A stretch of DNA of 64,000 nucleotides from Hymenobacter sp. DG01. GTDB lineage: Bacteria > Bacteroidota > Bacteroidia > Cytophagales > Hymenobacteraceae. Every line of letters starts with the position of its first letter. Positions within the stretch are counted from its first letter, which is position 1. Positions 26,862 through 34,887 of this stretch are shown here, piece by piece. The stretch is taken from assembly GCF_006352025.1 (NCBI RefSeq), contig NZ_CP040936.1, positions 310,001 to 374,000 of the forward strand. The letters run 5' to 3'. The notes beneath the pieces are model-generated. The model did no database searches. It was given only the letters and a program-made list of their open reading frames with translations, and had not been told where the DNA came from. Position numbers and translations under genes: made by a program.

Positions 26862-27554
26862 ATGAATACTGCTACCCACCCCGGTCCCGTAATCCTGTAC
26901 ACCACCCGTCGCGCCCGTGTTGAGCGGGCCAAAGGTCTGGCCCACATCGTGCCCGCGCTGGTGCTGGTAAGCGGGGCCGCCGGCGTGTTGGTAGGCAAAG
27001 AGCCCTTCACGCTCCTGACAGGCCTTGAGCTGCTGGTAGGCGTGGCCTACGTGCTGCTGCTGTGGCAGGAGCTGCGCCACCTGAAGCAGCAGCCGGAACA
27101 CCACAGCCAGGTAGCGTGGCTGGAGGTGGCGGCGGCCGGCATTCTGGCCCTGGAGGGCTACCACATCTGGCACCGTCATCATGAAAAAGAAGCCCTTACG
27201 GGGGAGCACCGGCTGCACGTACTGCCGTGGCTGTACGCGGCCCTGGCGGTGTGGTACGTGGGCCTGGCCTTCGGGATGGGGCGCATTTATGAGCGGCGCT
27301 ACCTGCACCTGCACCCGGAAGGGTTTCGGGGGCGGCTCGGGCTTTTCCAGAAGTCGTTTGCTTACACCTGGGCCGATGTAGCCGCCGCTCAGACGGCCGG
27401 TGAGGCCGATGTGGTGCTGCACCGCCCCGATGGCCAGCAGGCGCGTCTGTCATTCGCGGGCCTGCACAACGGCCCCACCCACCGCGACCAGCTGCTGGCC
27501 CACATTGCCCGGCATCAGGCGCCGGCTAAGCCTACCCCCGCCGGGCAGGCTTAG
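26862..27554 (+). CDS. Membrane protein of unknown function with PH-like C-terminal part
   Basis: A 230-residue protein with about four hydrophobic segments (near residues 24-43, 47-65, 80-98 and 119-138). The C-terminal region (FRGRLGLFQKSFAYTWADVAAAQ to VLHRPDGQQARL) resembles a short PH-like domain seen in bacterial membrane proteins; this is a guess from pattern. The ATG at 26862 is chosen over an in-frame GTG at 26850. Its stop overlaps the stop of the convergent DUF421 gene inside the tetramer TTAG. I do not recognise a named family. Confidence 0.78.
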   Translation: MNTATHPGPVILYTTRRARVERAKGLAHIVPALVLVSGAAGVLVGKEPFTLLTGLELLVGVAYVLLLWQELRHLKQQPEHHSQVAWLEVAAAGILALEGYHIWHRHHEKEALTGEHRLHVLPWLYAALAVWYVGLAFGMGRIYERRYLHLHPEGFRGRLGLFQKSFAYTWADVAAAQTAGEADVVLHRPDGQQARLSFAGLHNGPTHRDQLLAHIARHQAPAKPTPAGQA

Positions 27555-28246
27555 CCGGCAGTAACTGCGGTAGTCCAGCGGTGGTGCTGGCAGCGGGGGC
27601 AGGCGTGGGCCGGCTCCTGGGGGCCGTGCTCCAGCTGGCCGCAGCGCAGGCAGGCGAAGGTATCCGGGCTTCTTTGCTGCTCCTGAATATACTCCTCATC
27701 CCAGTCTGGAATAAGCGTCAGGCCGGGGCGGGCGGGCTCTTGGAGCAGCAGGGTGAAGTCGCCGTTGGCCTCCATATAAAGGCGTTTTACCTGGCCAAGC
27801 TGGCTGATGCTTTCGGAGCGGAGCTTGGCAAACAGGCGCTCCTGGGGCAGCACTACTTCCTCCATCTTATCCAGGTTCAGGCAGCCATCTTCCACCATAA
27901 TGGCAATGTCATCCTGGGTTATTTCCTCAAACTTTTTGCTTTTGAGGGTGCGGGCGGCAATGAAGCGCTGGCCCAGCACGATAATGGCCGCAATAATCAG
28001 GGGCGGCACCAAGCCCCGGTCGGGCGCCTGAATGGGTACGCCAATGGCGGCGGCCAACGACACGAGGGCCGCCATTTCGTTGCGGCTGAGCTGGGCGCCC
28101 ATGCGCTTGCCCATCAGGCGCATAGAAAGCAGCAGCAAACCGTAGAGAAAAAGGCCCCGCAGCAGGGTTTCCAGCAGAAAGCTCCACGGCACGTCGCCCA
28201 GAAAGAAACGGAGCGGCTCAAACAAGTGAAAGTCCTCGGGTTTCAT
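27551..28246 (-). CDS. DUF421 (YetF-like) membrane protein with C-terminal zinc ribbon, first paralogue
   Basis: A 231-residue protein. The start MKPEDFHLFEPLRFFLGDVP is chosen because it matches the paralogue next door (MKKEDIHLGDWKRILFGDAP); an ATG ten codons upstream is unlikely. Three membrane segments are followed by the cytoplasmic DUF421 domain (MEDG-like VEDGCLNLDKM, and QVKRLYMEANGDFTLL). Unusually the tail adds a zinc-ribbon-like pattern, CLRCGQ then CPRCQHH. YetF-type proteins have been linked to spore and membrane functions in Bacilli; here the role is unknown. Its gene lies 77 bases downstream of the second DUF421 gene. Confidence 0.9.
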   Translation of the reverse strand: MKPEDFHLFEPLRFFLGDVPWSFLLETLLRGLFLYGLLLLSMRLMGKRMGAQLSRNEMAALVSLAAAIGVPIQAPDRGLVPPLIIAAIIVLGQRFIAARTLKSKKFEEITQDDIAIMVEDGCLNLDKMEEVVLPQERLFAKLRSESISQLGQVKRLYMEANGDFTLLLQEPARPGLTLIPDWDEEYIQEQQRSPDTFACLRCGQLEHGPQEPAHACPRCQHHRWTTAVTAG

Positions 28247-28323
28247 AAAGCAGTTGGCAAGAGGCAAAGCGGGCACACCAGGCGGCCCAGGGTTACCGGG
28301 TTAATGAGGGGTAGGGGCTGGGC

Positions 28324-29013
28324 TTATTGCACGGCCGGCACCCACTCGGCGTGGCCGCAGTTGGGGCAGTGGCCGCCGGCATGGTCGGCAGCGGTAGCCA
28401 AGTAGCCGCAGTAGTTACAGGCTTTCTGGTCGGGTACTTTTTGCTGGGCCTCAAGGAGCTTTTCATCCTGCCCGGGCAGCACCGAAAGGCCCGGCCCGGG
28501 CTTGTCGCGCTTGTAAATGCTGAACAGCCCATCGGCCTCCATGTACACCCGTTTCACCTCCCCGAGGTGAGTGATTTTCTTGTCGCGCAGCTGGGCGTAG
28601 AGCTGCTCATGCGACACCCGCTCGGCCCGGAGCTTATCCATCTGCAGCACCCCGTCTTTGGCCAGAATAGTTACGTCGCCCTGCAGCACCAGCTCGGCCT
28701 TACGCCTCCGTAGGGCCCACCAGTTCAGGCCCCGCTGCAGAAACAGCACTACCACCAGCAGCACCACGGCCGGCAGCAGGCCCCGGTTCGGAATCTGCAT
28801 GGGCACGGCCGTAATGGCACCCAGGGTTACCATCACGGCCAGCTCGGTAATGGTGAGCTGGGCGTTCATGCGCTTGCCCATCAGGCGCATCACCAGCAGA
28901 AAAATGAAGTAGATAATGAGGGTGCGCACTACCACCTCCAGGGCAAATTCAGCCGGCGCGTCGCCAAACAGGATGCGTTTCCAGTCGCCGAGGTGGATGT
29001 CTTCTTTCTTCAT
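28324..29013 (-). CDS. DUF421 (YetF-like) membrane protein with C-terminal zinc ribbon, second paralogue
   Basis: A 229-residue paralogue of the adjacent gene, with the same order: short amphipathic N-terminus, three membrane helices (VVVRTLIIYFIFLLVMRLMG is the first), a cytoplasmic DUF421 domain (AKDGVLQMDKL and EVKRVYMEADGLFSIY), and a zinc-ribbon tail with CNYCGY and CPNCGH. The two genes run in the same direction with a 77-base gap and are almost certainly an operon from tandem duplication. Function unknown. Confidence 0.92.
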   Translation of the reverse strand: MKKEDIHLGDWKRILFGDAPAEFALEVVVRTLIIYFIFLLVMRLMGKRMNAQLTITELAVMVTLGAITAVPMQIPNRGLLPAVVLLVVVLFLQRGLNWWALRRRKAELVLQGDVTILAKDGVLQMDKLRAERVSHEQLYAQLRDKKITHLGEVKRVYMEADGLFSIYKRDKPGPGLSVLPGQDEKLLEAQQKVPDQKACNYCGYLATAADHAGGHCPNCGHAEWVPAVQ

Positions 29014-29286
29014 AAATCTGCCGGAGCTTTTCGGTGTTCTGAAACAGAAGCTACTGCCATGAGCTTCAGAGAACTGAAGCGGCTAAGCCCTGCTGAACGA
29101 AGCGGCAAGCCCGGTAGTTATACTGAAAAGCCAGAAATTGCCACCGTATTAACCCGGTATAGTGCCTGGCCCGCGCCGGGTAAAACCCCTGATTGCCGGG
29201 TGGTTGCCTGGTGCTGGCCCGCTGCCTCCGGCGCGGCGCGGGCTGCCAGCTTTCGTTTGATTTTAGTACTCTACGTTTCCTACCTC

Positions 29287-29688
29287 GTGCCCCGACCCAA
29301 ACCTGTTATTTACGGCTTGTATCCCTGGACTACGGAATACGGCTTCAGCTATGTGCATCCGGCCAACCGCCGCTCTTTTGAGTGGCTGGAGCCGCTGGGC
29401 AAAGTCTTCGAGAAGATTGATGAAACCGAAGACTGGATTTCGCTGCGCTACGATGAGCAGCAGTTTAAAGTAAGCCGGGAGCTGTTCCGGGAGCTGTACG
29501 TGAAGCCGCCCTTCAGCTTCGGCGACGTGGTAGGCGAGGTGCAGCCCGAACCGGGCCGTGCGCCCCACCAGGGCCTCATTTCCGACGTGTTCTACCACGA
29601 GGCCACCGACACGTTCCAGTTTCAGCTGGTAGAAAAGAAGCGCAAAATCAAGCGCGTCTTTGAAGCTGAAGAGCTGCGGCTAGTGTAA
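29287..29688 (+). CDS. Small conserved-looking protein of unknown function (possibly DUF6960)
   Basis: About 133 residues, with the coherent segment PKPVIYGLYPWTTEYGFSYV, then FEWLEPLGKVFEKID, SLRYDEQQFKVSREL and VFYHEATDTFQFQLVEKK. I believe this is the uncharacterised family DUF6960, from memory only. The start is uncertain: no ATG lies near the beginning of this segment; a GTG at 29287 gives VPRPKPVIYG and is preferred. The open frame reaches farther upstream (ATG at 29062), but that part does not look coding. The gene ends at a perfect hairpin. Confidence 0.7.
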   Translation: MPRPKPVIYGLYPWTTEYGFSYVHPANRRSFEWLEPLGKVFEKIDETEDWISLRYDEQQFKVSRELFRELYVKPPFSFGDVVGEVQPEPGRAPHQGLISDVFYHEATDTFQFQLVEKKRKIKRVFEAEELRLV

Positions 29689-29754
29689 GTGGTGAACTGG
29701 TGAGTTGGCCGGGCCGGACTATTTAGCCGGGCAAGCTTTCGTTTTCAGCCATTG

Positions 29755-29800
29755 CACACCAAAAGGCCCCGACAGAAATCTGTCGGGGCCTTTTGGTGTG
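29755..29800. terminator. Perfect-hairpin bidirectional terminator
   Basis: A perfect 21-base stem (CACACCAAAAGGCCCCGACA then G, mirrored exactly) around the loop AAAT, with the arm ends A- or T-rich. It lies between two convergent genes, 66 bases after the DUF6960-like stop and 62 bases beyond the permease stop. Confidence 0.88.
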
Positions 29801-29862
29801 GGTTACAGCCATAAGAACGGCAACTCACCAGTTCACCATCTTACTATTTCACCACTTACTAC

Positions 29863-31209
29863 CTAAATCCCCACCGCAATACCCACTACCACGGCTACCA
29901 CCGCCAAGGCCAGCAAGAGCAGGTATAGGGGAAAAACGAATTTCCACCACTCATCAAAACGCACTCCGCAGGCTGCCACAATGGCCATGAGGGCGCCGTT
30001 AGTGGGCGTTATCAGCTCGCAGAGGCCGGCTCCGTACTGGTAAGCCAGCACCGTTACCTGGCGAGAAAGCCCAATCAGGTCGGAGAGGGGCACCAGTAGG
30101 GGCATGGTCAATACAGCCTGCCCGCTCACGCTGGGCACGGGCAGGTGCAGGGCCGTGTGTACGCCCATCATGCCCAGGGCGGCCGTCCAAGCGGGTAGCC
30201 CGGCCAGCGGCGCCGACATGCTGTTGACAATGGTATCCACAATCTGACCTTGCTCCAGCACCACGAAAATGGCACGGGCAAACCCAATGAGCAGGGCCGA
30301 AAAAGCAATGTCGCGGAAGCCGGCAATGAAACCCTCGGCGGTGCCCGTGAGGCCCAGGCCGCCCACCAGCCCAGCTACTACCCCCAGGGTGAAGAACAAA
30401 GCTGCCATCTGCTCAAACTCCCAGCCCAGCTCCAGCACTCCGTAGGCAAAGAAGGCAAACCCGCCGAACAGCAGGGCCAGTACTACCCCGTGGTTACGGC
30501 CTGGGGCCAGTGCGCCGGGGTCGGCGGTTTCGGCGGTGGCGGGGGGTAGGCGATGACGCAGAGCGTAGCGCACGGTGCCGGCTATCCAGATAGCCAAGGC
30601 TAGCACGAGAAATACCAACCGGAAGCCTCCACCTGAGAGCAGGGGCAATTGGGCCAGCTTCTGGGCAATGCCTACCTGAAACGGATTGAGGGGGCTAAAT
30701 GCCGCGCCCACCGCCGCCGAGCCGATACTGACGGCCGCGGCCGTAACGGTGGGGTAGCCGATGCGGCGCATCAGAATCAGGAGCACTGGCACCAGGGGCA
30801 CAATTTCCTCCTGCATGTTTTCCAGGGCGCCCATGGTGGCAAACAGCACCGATATAATGGGAATAACGAGAGCTTCGCGGCCCTGAAACTTCTCCAGCAG
30901 CCAGTCAACGCCCCGGCGCAGGGCCCCGGTTAGGTCCACCACGGTAAAGGCCCCGCCGGCCAGAAACACCAGGAAAATCACGGAGGCCGCATCTACCAGT
31001 CCTTTCGGAATATCTACCAGGGCTTGCAGAGGGCTGACGGGGGTAGGGGCCACGCGGTGATAGGAGCCGGCTACCACTACCTCACGGCCCGTAGCAGCAT
31101 CGGTGTGGCGGTCAAAAACTCCGGCTGGCAGCACATAGCTCAGCAGGCAGGCCAGCAAAATAAACCCCACCAGCAACACCAGCGGATGCGGAAAGCGAAT
31201 CGTTTTCAT
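29863..31209 (-). CDS. YfcC-family (C4-dicarboxylate/arginine-antiporter-like) permease
   Basis: A 448-residue polytopic membrane protein with about twelve hydrophobic segments. The start MKTIRFPHPLVLLVGFILL is taken because the long upstream extension (to 31452) is translated repeat DNA. Signatures include LSYVLPAGVFDR at the first loop, FAPLSP-like FSPLNPFQVGIAQ, and the late VPSVSGQAVLTMPLLVPLSD with ITPTNGALMAI. This is the YfcC/DcuC superfamily of carboxylate or amino-acid carriers; substrate not deducible. No enzyme for a clear substrate is adjacent. Confidence 0.9.
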   Translation of the reverse strand: MKTIRFPHPLVLLVGFILLACLLSYVLPAGVFDRHTDAATGREVVVAGSYHRVAPTPVSPLQALVDIPKGLVDAASVIFLVFLAGGAFTVVDLTGALRRGVDWLLEKFQGREALVIPIISVLFATMGALENMQEEIVPLVPVLLILMRRIGYPTVTAAAVSIGSAAVGAAFSPLNPFQVGIAQKLAQLPLLSGGGFRLVFLVLALAIWIAGTVRYALRHRLPPATAETADPGALAPGRNHGVVLALLFGGFAFFAYGVLELGWEFEQMAALFFTLGVVAGLVGGLGLTGTAEGFIAGFRDIAFSALLIGFARAIFVVLEQGQIVDTIVNSMSAPLAGLPAWTAALGMMGVHTALHLPVPSVSGQAVLTMPLLVPLSDLIGLSRQVTVLAYQYGAGLCELITPTNGALMAIVAACGVRFDEWWKFVFPLYLLLLALAVVAVVVGIAVGI

Positions 31210-31224
31210 CCCGCGAAGATGGGG

Positions 31225-31486
31225 AATAGGGATGAGCTGAGGAGGTGAAGAGTGAAAGGTAACAGGTAAATGGTGACAGGTGACGGGTGACAGGTAAAGG
31301 GTAAAGGGGAGAATACATAGACCGTCATGTCGAGCTTGTCGAGACATCCCGCTCGAATTGTTGAGGTAGCATCGCAACGTCAGCACGCGAGACTCCTCGG
31401 TCCCTGGCTTGATGCGCCACATGCTCGGAATGACGTTTCTGTCACCTGTCACCCTTTACTTGTCACCTCATCACCTCATCACCCCG
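31225..31486. repeat. Composite inverted repeat: GGTGACAGGT arms around a degenerate GTCATTCCGAGC-type repeat
   Basis: Bases 31230-31310 are imperfect tandem units (GGTGACAGGT, GGTGACGGGTGACAGGT) and 31440-31486 hold the mirror image (GTCACCTGTCACCC...). Between them, 31323-31435 is a degenerate copy of the 8876 repeat (GTCATGTCGAGCTTGTCGAG to GCTCGGAATGACG, with GCAACGTCAGCACGCGAG inside). Together they fill the 332-base gap 31210-31541 upstream of the permease. A single-arm relative of the GGTGACAGGT units is at 46922-46984. Confidence 0.85.
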
Positions 31487-31541
31487 ACACTTCATAAAAA
31501 CCGGAACCCGGCGGTTGTATATTAGGGTTTGGAGGCTGATT

Positions 31542-31787
31542 ATGAAGTTTACTGAATTCAAGCAATTACACATGTATCGTCAGGCCGAGCATCTGCGGCG
31601 GCACGGGCACCTGCTGGCCGAGCGTCGGCAGGACAGCTTCCGGCTGCGCTTGTTCGCGTCCGGTGATTTTTACGCCGAAGAGTGGTGCGAGTGGGGCGAG
31701 GAGCGCATCCTGTTTATTCATCTGTTTCAGCACCCCGCCGGTTTGCACGATTACCTGGAGGGAATTCGGCTGCCGGAGGAGCTTTGA
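31542..31787 (+). CDS. Small protein of unknown function
   Basis: An 81-residue soluble protein, MKFTEFKQLHMYRQAEHLRR at the start and HPAGLHDYLEGIRLPEEL at the end. It is rich in Arg, Glu and His, with no signal peptide or membrane segment. Coding is supported by ordered secondary structure and a codon pattern like its neighbours, not by a known family. A short distance upstream the composite repeat ends. It is 127 bases before the next gene, which seems to have its own promoter. Confidence 0.7.
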   Translation: MKFTEFKQLHMYRQAEHLRRHGHLLAERRQDSFRLRLFASGDFYAEEWCEWGEERILFIHLFQHPAGLHDYLEGIRLPEEL

Positions 31788-31837
31788 GCGGGCTCACAGG
31801 GGTAGCAAATCGGCGAGAAAGCTCAACCGAAAGCAGC

Positions 31838-31845
31838 TACTTTTG
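31838..31845 (+). promoter_or_regulatory. Bacteroidota-type -7 element (TACTTTTG)
   Basis: TACTTTTG matches the Bacteroidota -7 consensus TAnnTTTG and lies 69 bases upstream of the ATG at 31914. A hairpin (CGGCCTGC with GCAGGCCG, about 31856-31881) follows in the leader and ends in TTTTGTT, so it could also stop read-through from the small gene upstream. Confidence 0.6.
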
Positions 31846-31913
31846 CTGGTAGTGCGGCCTGCGCCCAAGGTGCAGGCCGTTTTGTTAGCTACCTCCTGCT
31901 CAATTACTACCCG

Positions 31914-33134
31914 ATGCGTCAACTGATACGCGGCCTTATTCTGCTGATTCTCGTGTGCGGCTCCGGCCGGCAAGCAATAGCACAAACTTCCCTTCCCGAT
32001 TCTTTACAGCCCGTGGCGCGCGAGGTGAAGACCCGGCTGCAGCAGCGCCCCAGCGACCAGGTGCGAATAGTGCAGGTGCGGGAAATACTCGGGGAGCAGG
32101 TGCGCGGCGGCAGCGTGCGGGCCATTCCGCGCCTGCTGGCCTACCTGCGCCACACCACTGCCGATACCACCGTGGCCCTGCGCCCCTACGAGGAGTGGGC
32201 CCTGCTGACCGCCGCCGGCGACGTGTACACCCTCTCGGAAAAGCTACGCCGCTTTGGGGTAGCCGGCAGCACGCCCCAGCAGGAGCGGCGCTACCAGGCC
32301 CTACCCCAGGACCAGCTGTTTGAGCTGGCTGCCCAGCGGGTAGCCCAGCGCCAGGATACCATTCGGGGCATCATCAGCAAGGCCCATTTTCTGCCTGAGG
32401 ATTCCACTTTTCTGCACTTGTTCCTGGATTTGCTGGTGCCCCTCAACAGCCCGGACCCTACCTTGTCTAAAACCCGGCAAGCCTCCGTACAGGCGTTTCT
32501 GAGGCAGTATCCCGATTCAGAATACGCATATTTCGTGCGGCAATTCGCGCAGCCGGAGTACACTACCGGCCGCTTTTCCTACGGCCTCGATTTTCACTCG
32601 GGCGGCGGCATTCTGCTCGGCGACCTACCCACCTACTTCCGGCACGGGGCCAATTTCGGGGTAGGGTTCGAGTTCGGCTGGGACCGGTACCAGCTCTACC
32701 TGCGCGACTACATTGGCATGGGCCGGGTGCGGCAGCCGCTGGACTACCGGGGCAACTGGCGCGAGGGGCTGAAGGTCAACTACATCGTGCCCGAGGCCTC
32801 GGTGGGCTACCGCCTGGTTGATAAGCCCTGGCTGCGCCTGACGCCCTTCGTGGGTGTTTCCGCGCTGCTGATTGGGCCGGCCAGCTCCAGGAAAGACGAC
32901 CCCGACGCCGACCTGGACCTCACATTCCGCAACCCGTTCACCGCCGGCCTCAACCTCGATGTGCCCCTCTGGAAAACCCAGGGCCCCGGTGAAGTGGGCA
33001 GCTGGCTGCTGAAGCTCCGCGCCGGTGTGCGCCAGGGGCCGGCCCGCCACGATGCCAACCTGAAAGGCGGTATTATCTACCTTGACCTGGGCATCGGCGG
33101 CTTTGGGCGGCGCGTGCGGCAGCGGGTTCCGTAG
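31914..33134 (+). CDS. Exported protein with probable outer-membrane beta-barrel C-terminal half
   Basis: A 406-residue protein with signal peptide MRQLIRGLILLILVCGSGRQ and cleavage near AIAQT. Residues about 25-200 are mostly helical (repeats of Gln/Arg-rich helices such as LFELAAQRVAQRQDTIRG). From about 210 alternating strands (FSYGLDFHSGGGILLGDLP, GVGFEFGWDRYQLYLRDYIG, NYIVPEASVGYRLVDKPWL, KGGIIYLDLGIGGFGRRV) look like an 8-10-strand barrel. No family recognised. It is followed 52 bases later by the GT39-like gene. Confidence 0.85.
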   Translation: MRQLIRGLILLILVCGSGRQAIAQTSLPDSLQPVAREVKTRLQQRPSDQVRIVQVREILGEQVRGGSVRAIPRLLAYLRHTTADTTVALRPYEEWALLTAAGDVYTLSEKLRRFGVAGSTPQQERRYQALPQDQLFELAAQRVAQRQDTIRGIISKAHFLPEDSTFLHLFLDLLVPLNSPDPTLSKTRQASVQAFLRQYPDSEYAYFVRQFAQPEYTTGRFSYGLDFHSGGGILLGDLPTYFRHGANFGVGFEFGWDRYQLYLRDYIGMGRVRQPLDYRGNWREGLKVNYIVPEASVGYRLVDKPWLRLTPFVGVSALLIGPASSRKDDPDADLDLTFRNPFTAGLNLDVPLWKTQGPGEVGSWLLKLRAGVRQGPARHDANLKGGIIYLDLGIGGFGRRVRQRVP

Positions 33135-33186
33135 GGTAGGAGGGGGGTAGGGGCCGGGCGTATAGAGGAATATATATATTCAGGCC

Positions 33187-34728
33187 ATGAAACCTTCCCG
33201 GCAGCTGCCCCTGCTACTCTTCCTGCTGAAAGCCCTCAGCAGCTACCTCCTGGCCAGCCGCGCCTACGAGCTGCACCGCGACGAGTATCTCTACATCAAC
33301 TACGGCCGGCACCTGGCCTGGGGCTACCTGGAAGTGCCGCCCCTGACGGCCCTGCAAAGCTGGCTGACGCTGGCATTGGGCGGGGGCTGGTTCTGGGTGA
33401 AGTTCTGGCCCATCCTGTGGGGTAGCCTCACGGTGTATCTGGTGGGGCGAGCGGTGCAGCGGCTTGGAGGAGGGGCGTGGGCAGTATTGGCGGCCGGCCT
33501 CTGCTATATGGTCAGTGCCTATGCCCGGCTCAATTTTCTGTTTCAGCCCAACTCCTTCGAAGTCTTTGCCTTCACCCTGGCCTGCTACCTCCTGATTTGC
33601 TACCAGCAGGAGGCCCGGCCGCGTTACCTGTATGCCTTAGGGGTAGGGTTGGGGCTGGCCTTGCTGAACAAATATTCGGCCCTGTTCTTTATTGCGGCGC
33701 TGGGGGTAGGGCTGCTGCTGACGCCCGCGCGGCGGGTGCTGGCTACCAGCGCCTTCTGGCTAAGCGCCGCCCTAGGCCTGGCCCTGTGGCTGCCCAACCT
33801 ACTCTGGCAGCTGCGCCACGGCATCCCGTTTCTGCACCACATGCAGCTCCTACACGATACTCAGCTGGTGAACGTATCGGTGCCTGATTTCTGGAAGGAC
33901 CAACTGGTGACATGTCTGCCGGCCCTGTGGCTGTGGGTGCCCGGTCTGCTAGCGTTGCTGCTCAGCCAGGCCTTGCGGCCCTACCGGGTGGTAGGCCTGA
34001 TTTACTGCGGAGGCCTGTTGATTCTGACGGTGCTGCACGGCAAAAGCTACTACGCCTTGGGCTACTATCCCATTCTGTTTGCGGCTGGGGCAGTATGGTG
34101 GGAAACGCAGCTAAGCCGCTGGCCCCGCACGGGCCGGGTAGTAAAACCGCTTCTGCTGCTGTTGCCTTTGCTGATGAGCGTGCCGGTGTACCCGTTGCTG
34201 TTCACCCTTGACCCCCCGGCCCGCATGCTAGAGGTAGGCAAGCGCTTTCGCCACATGGGCGTGCTGCGCTGGGAAGACGGCCAGGACCACCCGCTCCCCC
34301 AGGACTACGCCGATATGCTGGGCTGGCAGGAAATGGCCGATAAAACCTGGCGGGCCTACCAGGCTCTGCCCGCCGCCACCCGCGCCCAAACCCTCATCCT
34401 GACGGCCAACTACGGACAGGCCGGGGCTATCAACTACTTCAACCGCCACCGCGCTATGCCCGCCGCCCACAGCTTCAATGGCAGCTACCTGTTCTGGTTT
34501 CCGGAGCCTAGGGCGCGAAACTGGCAGCATATCATGATAGTGGACGATGAGCCGGACGAAGCCCTGTCCGTTCATTTCCAGCAGTTTGGGCGTGCAGGGG
34601 AGGTAGTAAACCCCTACGCCCGCGAAAAAGGCACCCTCATCACCGTCGGCTCCGGCCCCGATGAGGCCATTCTGCAGCAGATAAACCGGGAGCACCGTGA
34701 GGCGCTGGCGCAGTGGGGACGGTTCTGA
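33187..34728 (+). CDS. Membrane glycosyltransferase of the GT39/ArnT-like (PMT_2) superfamily
   Basis: A 513-residue polytopic protein with about ten or more hydrophobic segments in the first 370 residues and a soluble C-terminal domain. The first extracytoplasmic loop carries ELHRDEYLYI, the DE-containing motif of GT-C enzymes that use polyprenyl-phosphate sugars. PLTALQSWL and LNFLFQPNSFE are also typical. The acceptor is unknown: protein O-glycosylation or lipid modification are both possible. It ends at a strong terminator shared with the convergent peptidase. Confidence 0.9.
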   Translation: MKPSRQLPLLLFLLKALSSYLLASRAYELHRDEYLYINYGRHLAWGYLEVPPLTALQSWLTLALGGGWFWVKFWPILWGSLTVYLVGRAVQRLGGGAWAVLAAGLCYMVSAYARLNFLFQPNSFEVFAFTLACYLLICYQQEARPRYLYALGVGLGLALLNKYSALFFIAALGVGLLLTPARRVLATSAFWLSAALGLALWLPNLLWQLRHGIPFLHHMQLLHDTQLVNVSVPDFWKDQLVTCLPALWLWVPGLLALLLSQALRPYRVVGLIYCGGLLILTVLHGKSYYALGYYPILFAAGAVWWETQLSRWPRTGRVVKPLLLLLPLLMSVPVYPLLFTLDPPARMLEVGKRFRHMGVLRWEDGQDHPLPQDYADMLGWQEMADKTWRAYQALPAATRAQTLILTANYGQAGAINYFNRHRAMPAAHSFNGSYLFWFPEPRARNWQHIMIVDDEPDEALSVHFQQFGRAGEVVNPYAREKGTLITVGSGPDEAILQQINREHREALAQWGRF

Positions 34729-34819
34729 GGGGTAGGTGGGAAGGGCTGGAGCAGGTTCACAAGACGTTATTATCTCAGCTTGCCAAGCGTAACGCTTCTG
34801 TTCATTTCCTGAAAATCAC

Positions 34820-34861
34820 AAAAAGCGGGCCCCTCAGCATTTGCTGAGGGGCCCGCTTTTT
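34820..34861. terminator. Bidirectional terminator
   Basis: A perfect stem of about 20 bases (AAAAAGCGGGCCCCTCAGCA with its complement) around a two-base apex. T runs follow on both strands. It separates the GT39-like gene from the convergent M28 peptidase gene. Confidence 0.92.
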
Positions 34862-34887
34862 GACTGAAAACTCCACCTAAGGGCTAC

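Noticed and set aside
28993..29286. Longer form of the DUF6960-like protein starting upstream
   Set aside because: The first part overlaps the DUF421 start region and looks non-coding; ordered sequence begins near 29287.
31210..31452. N-terminal extension of the YfcC-type permease to an ATG at 31452
   Set aside because: The extra 81 codons are translated repeat DNA; the conserved protein begins at 31209.
31230..31486. CRISPR array
   Set aside because: The units are short, imperfect and without unique spacers of even length; they form inverted arms instead.
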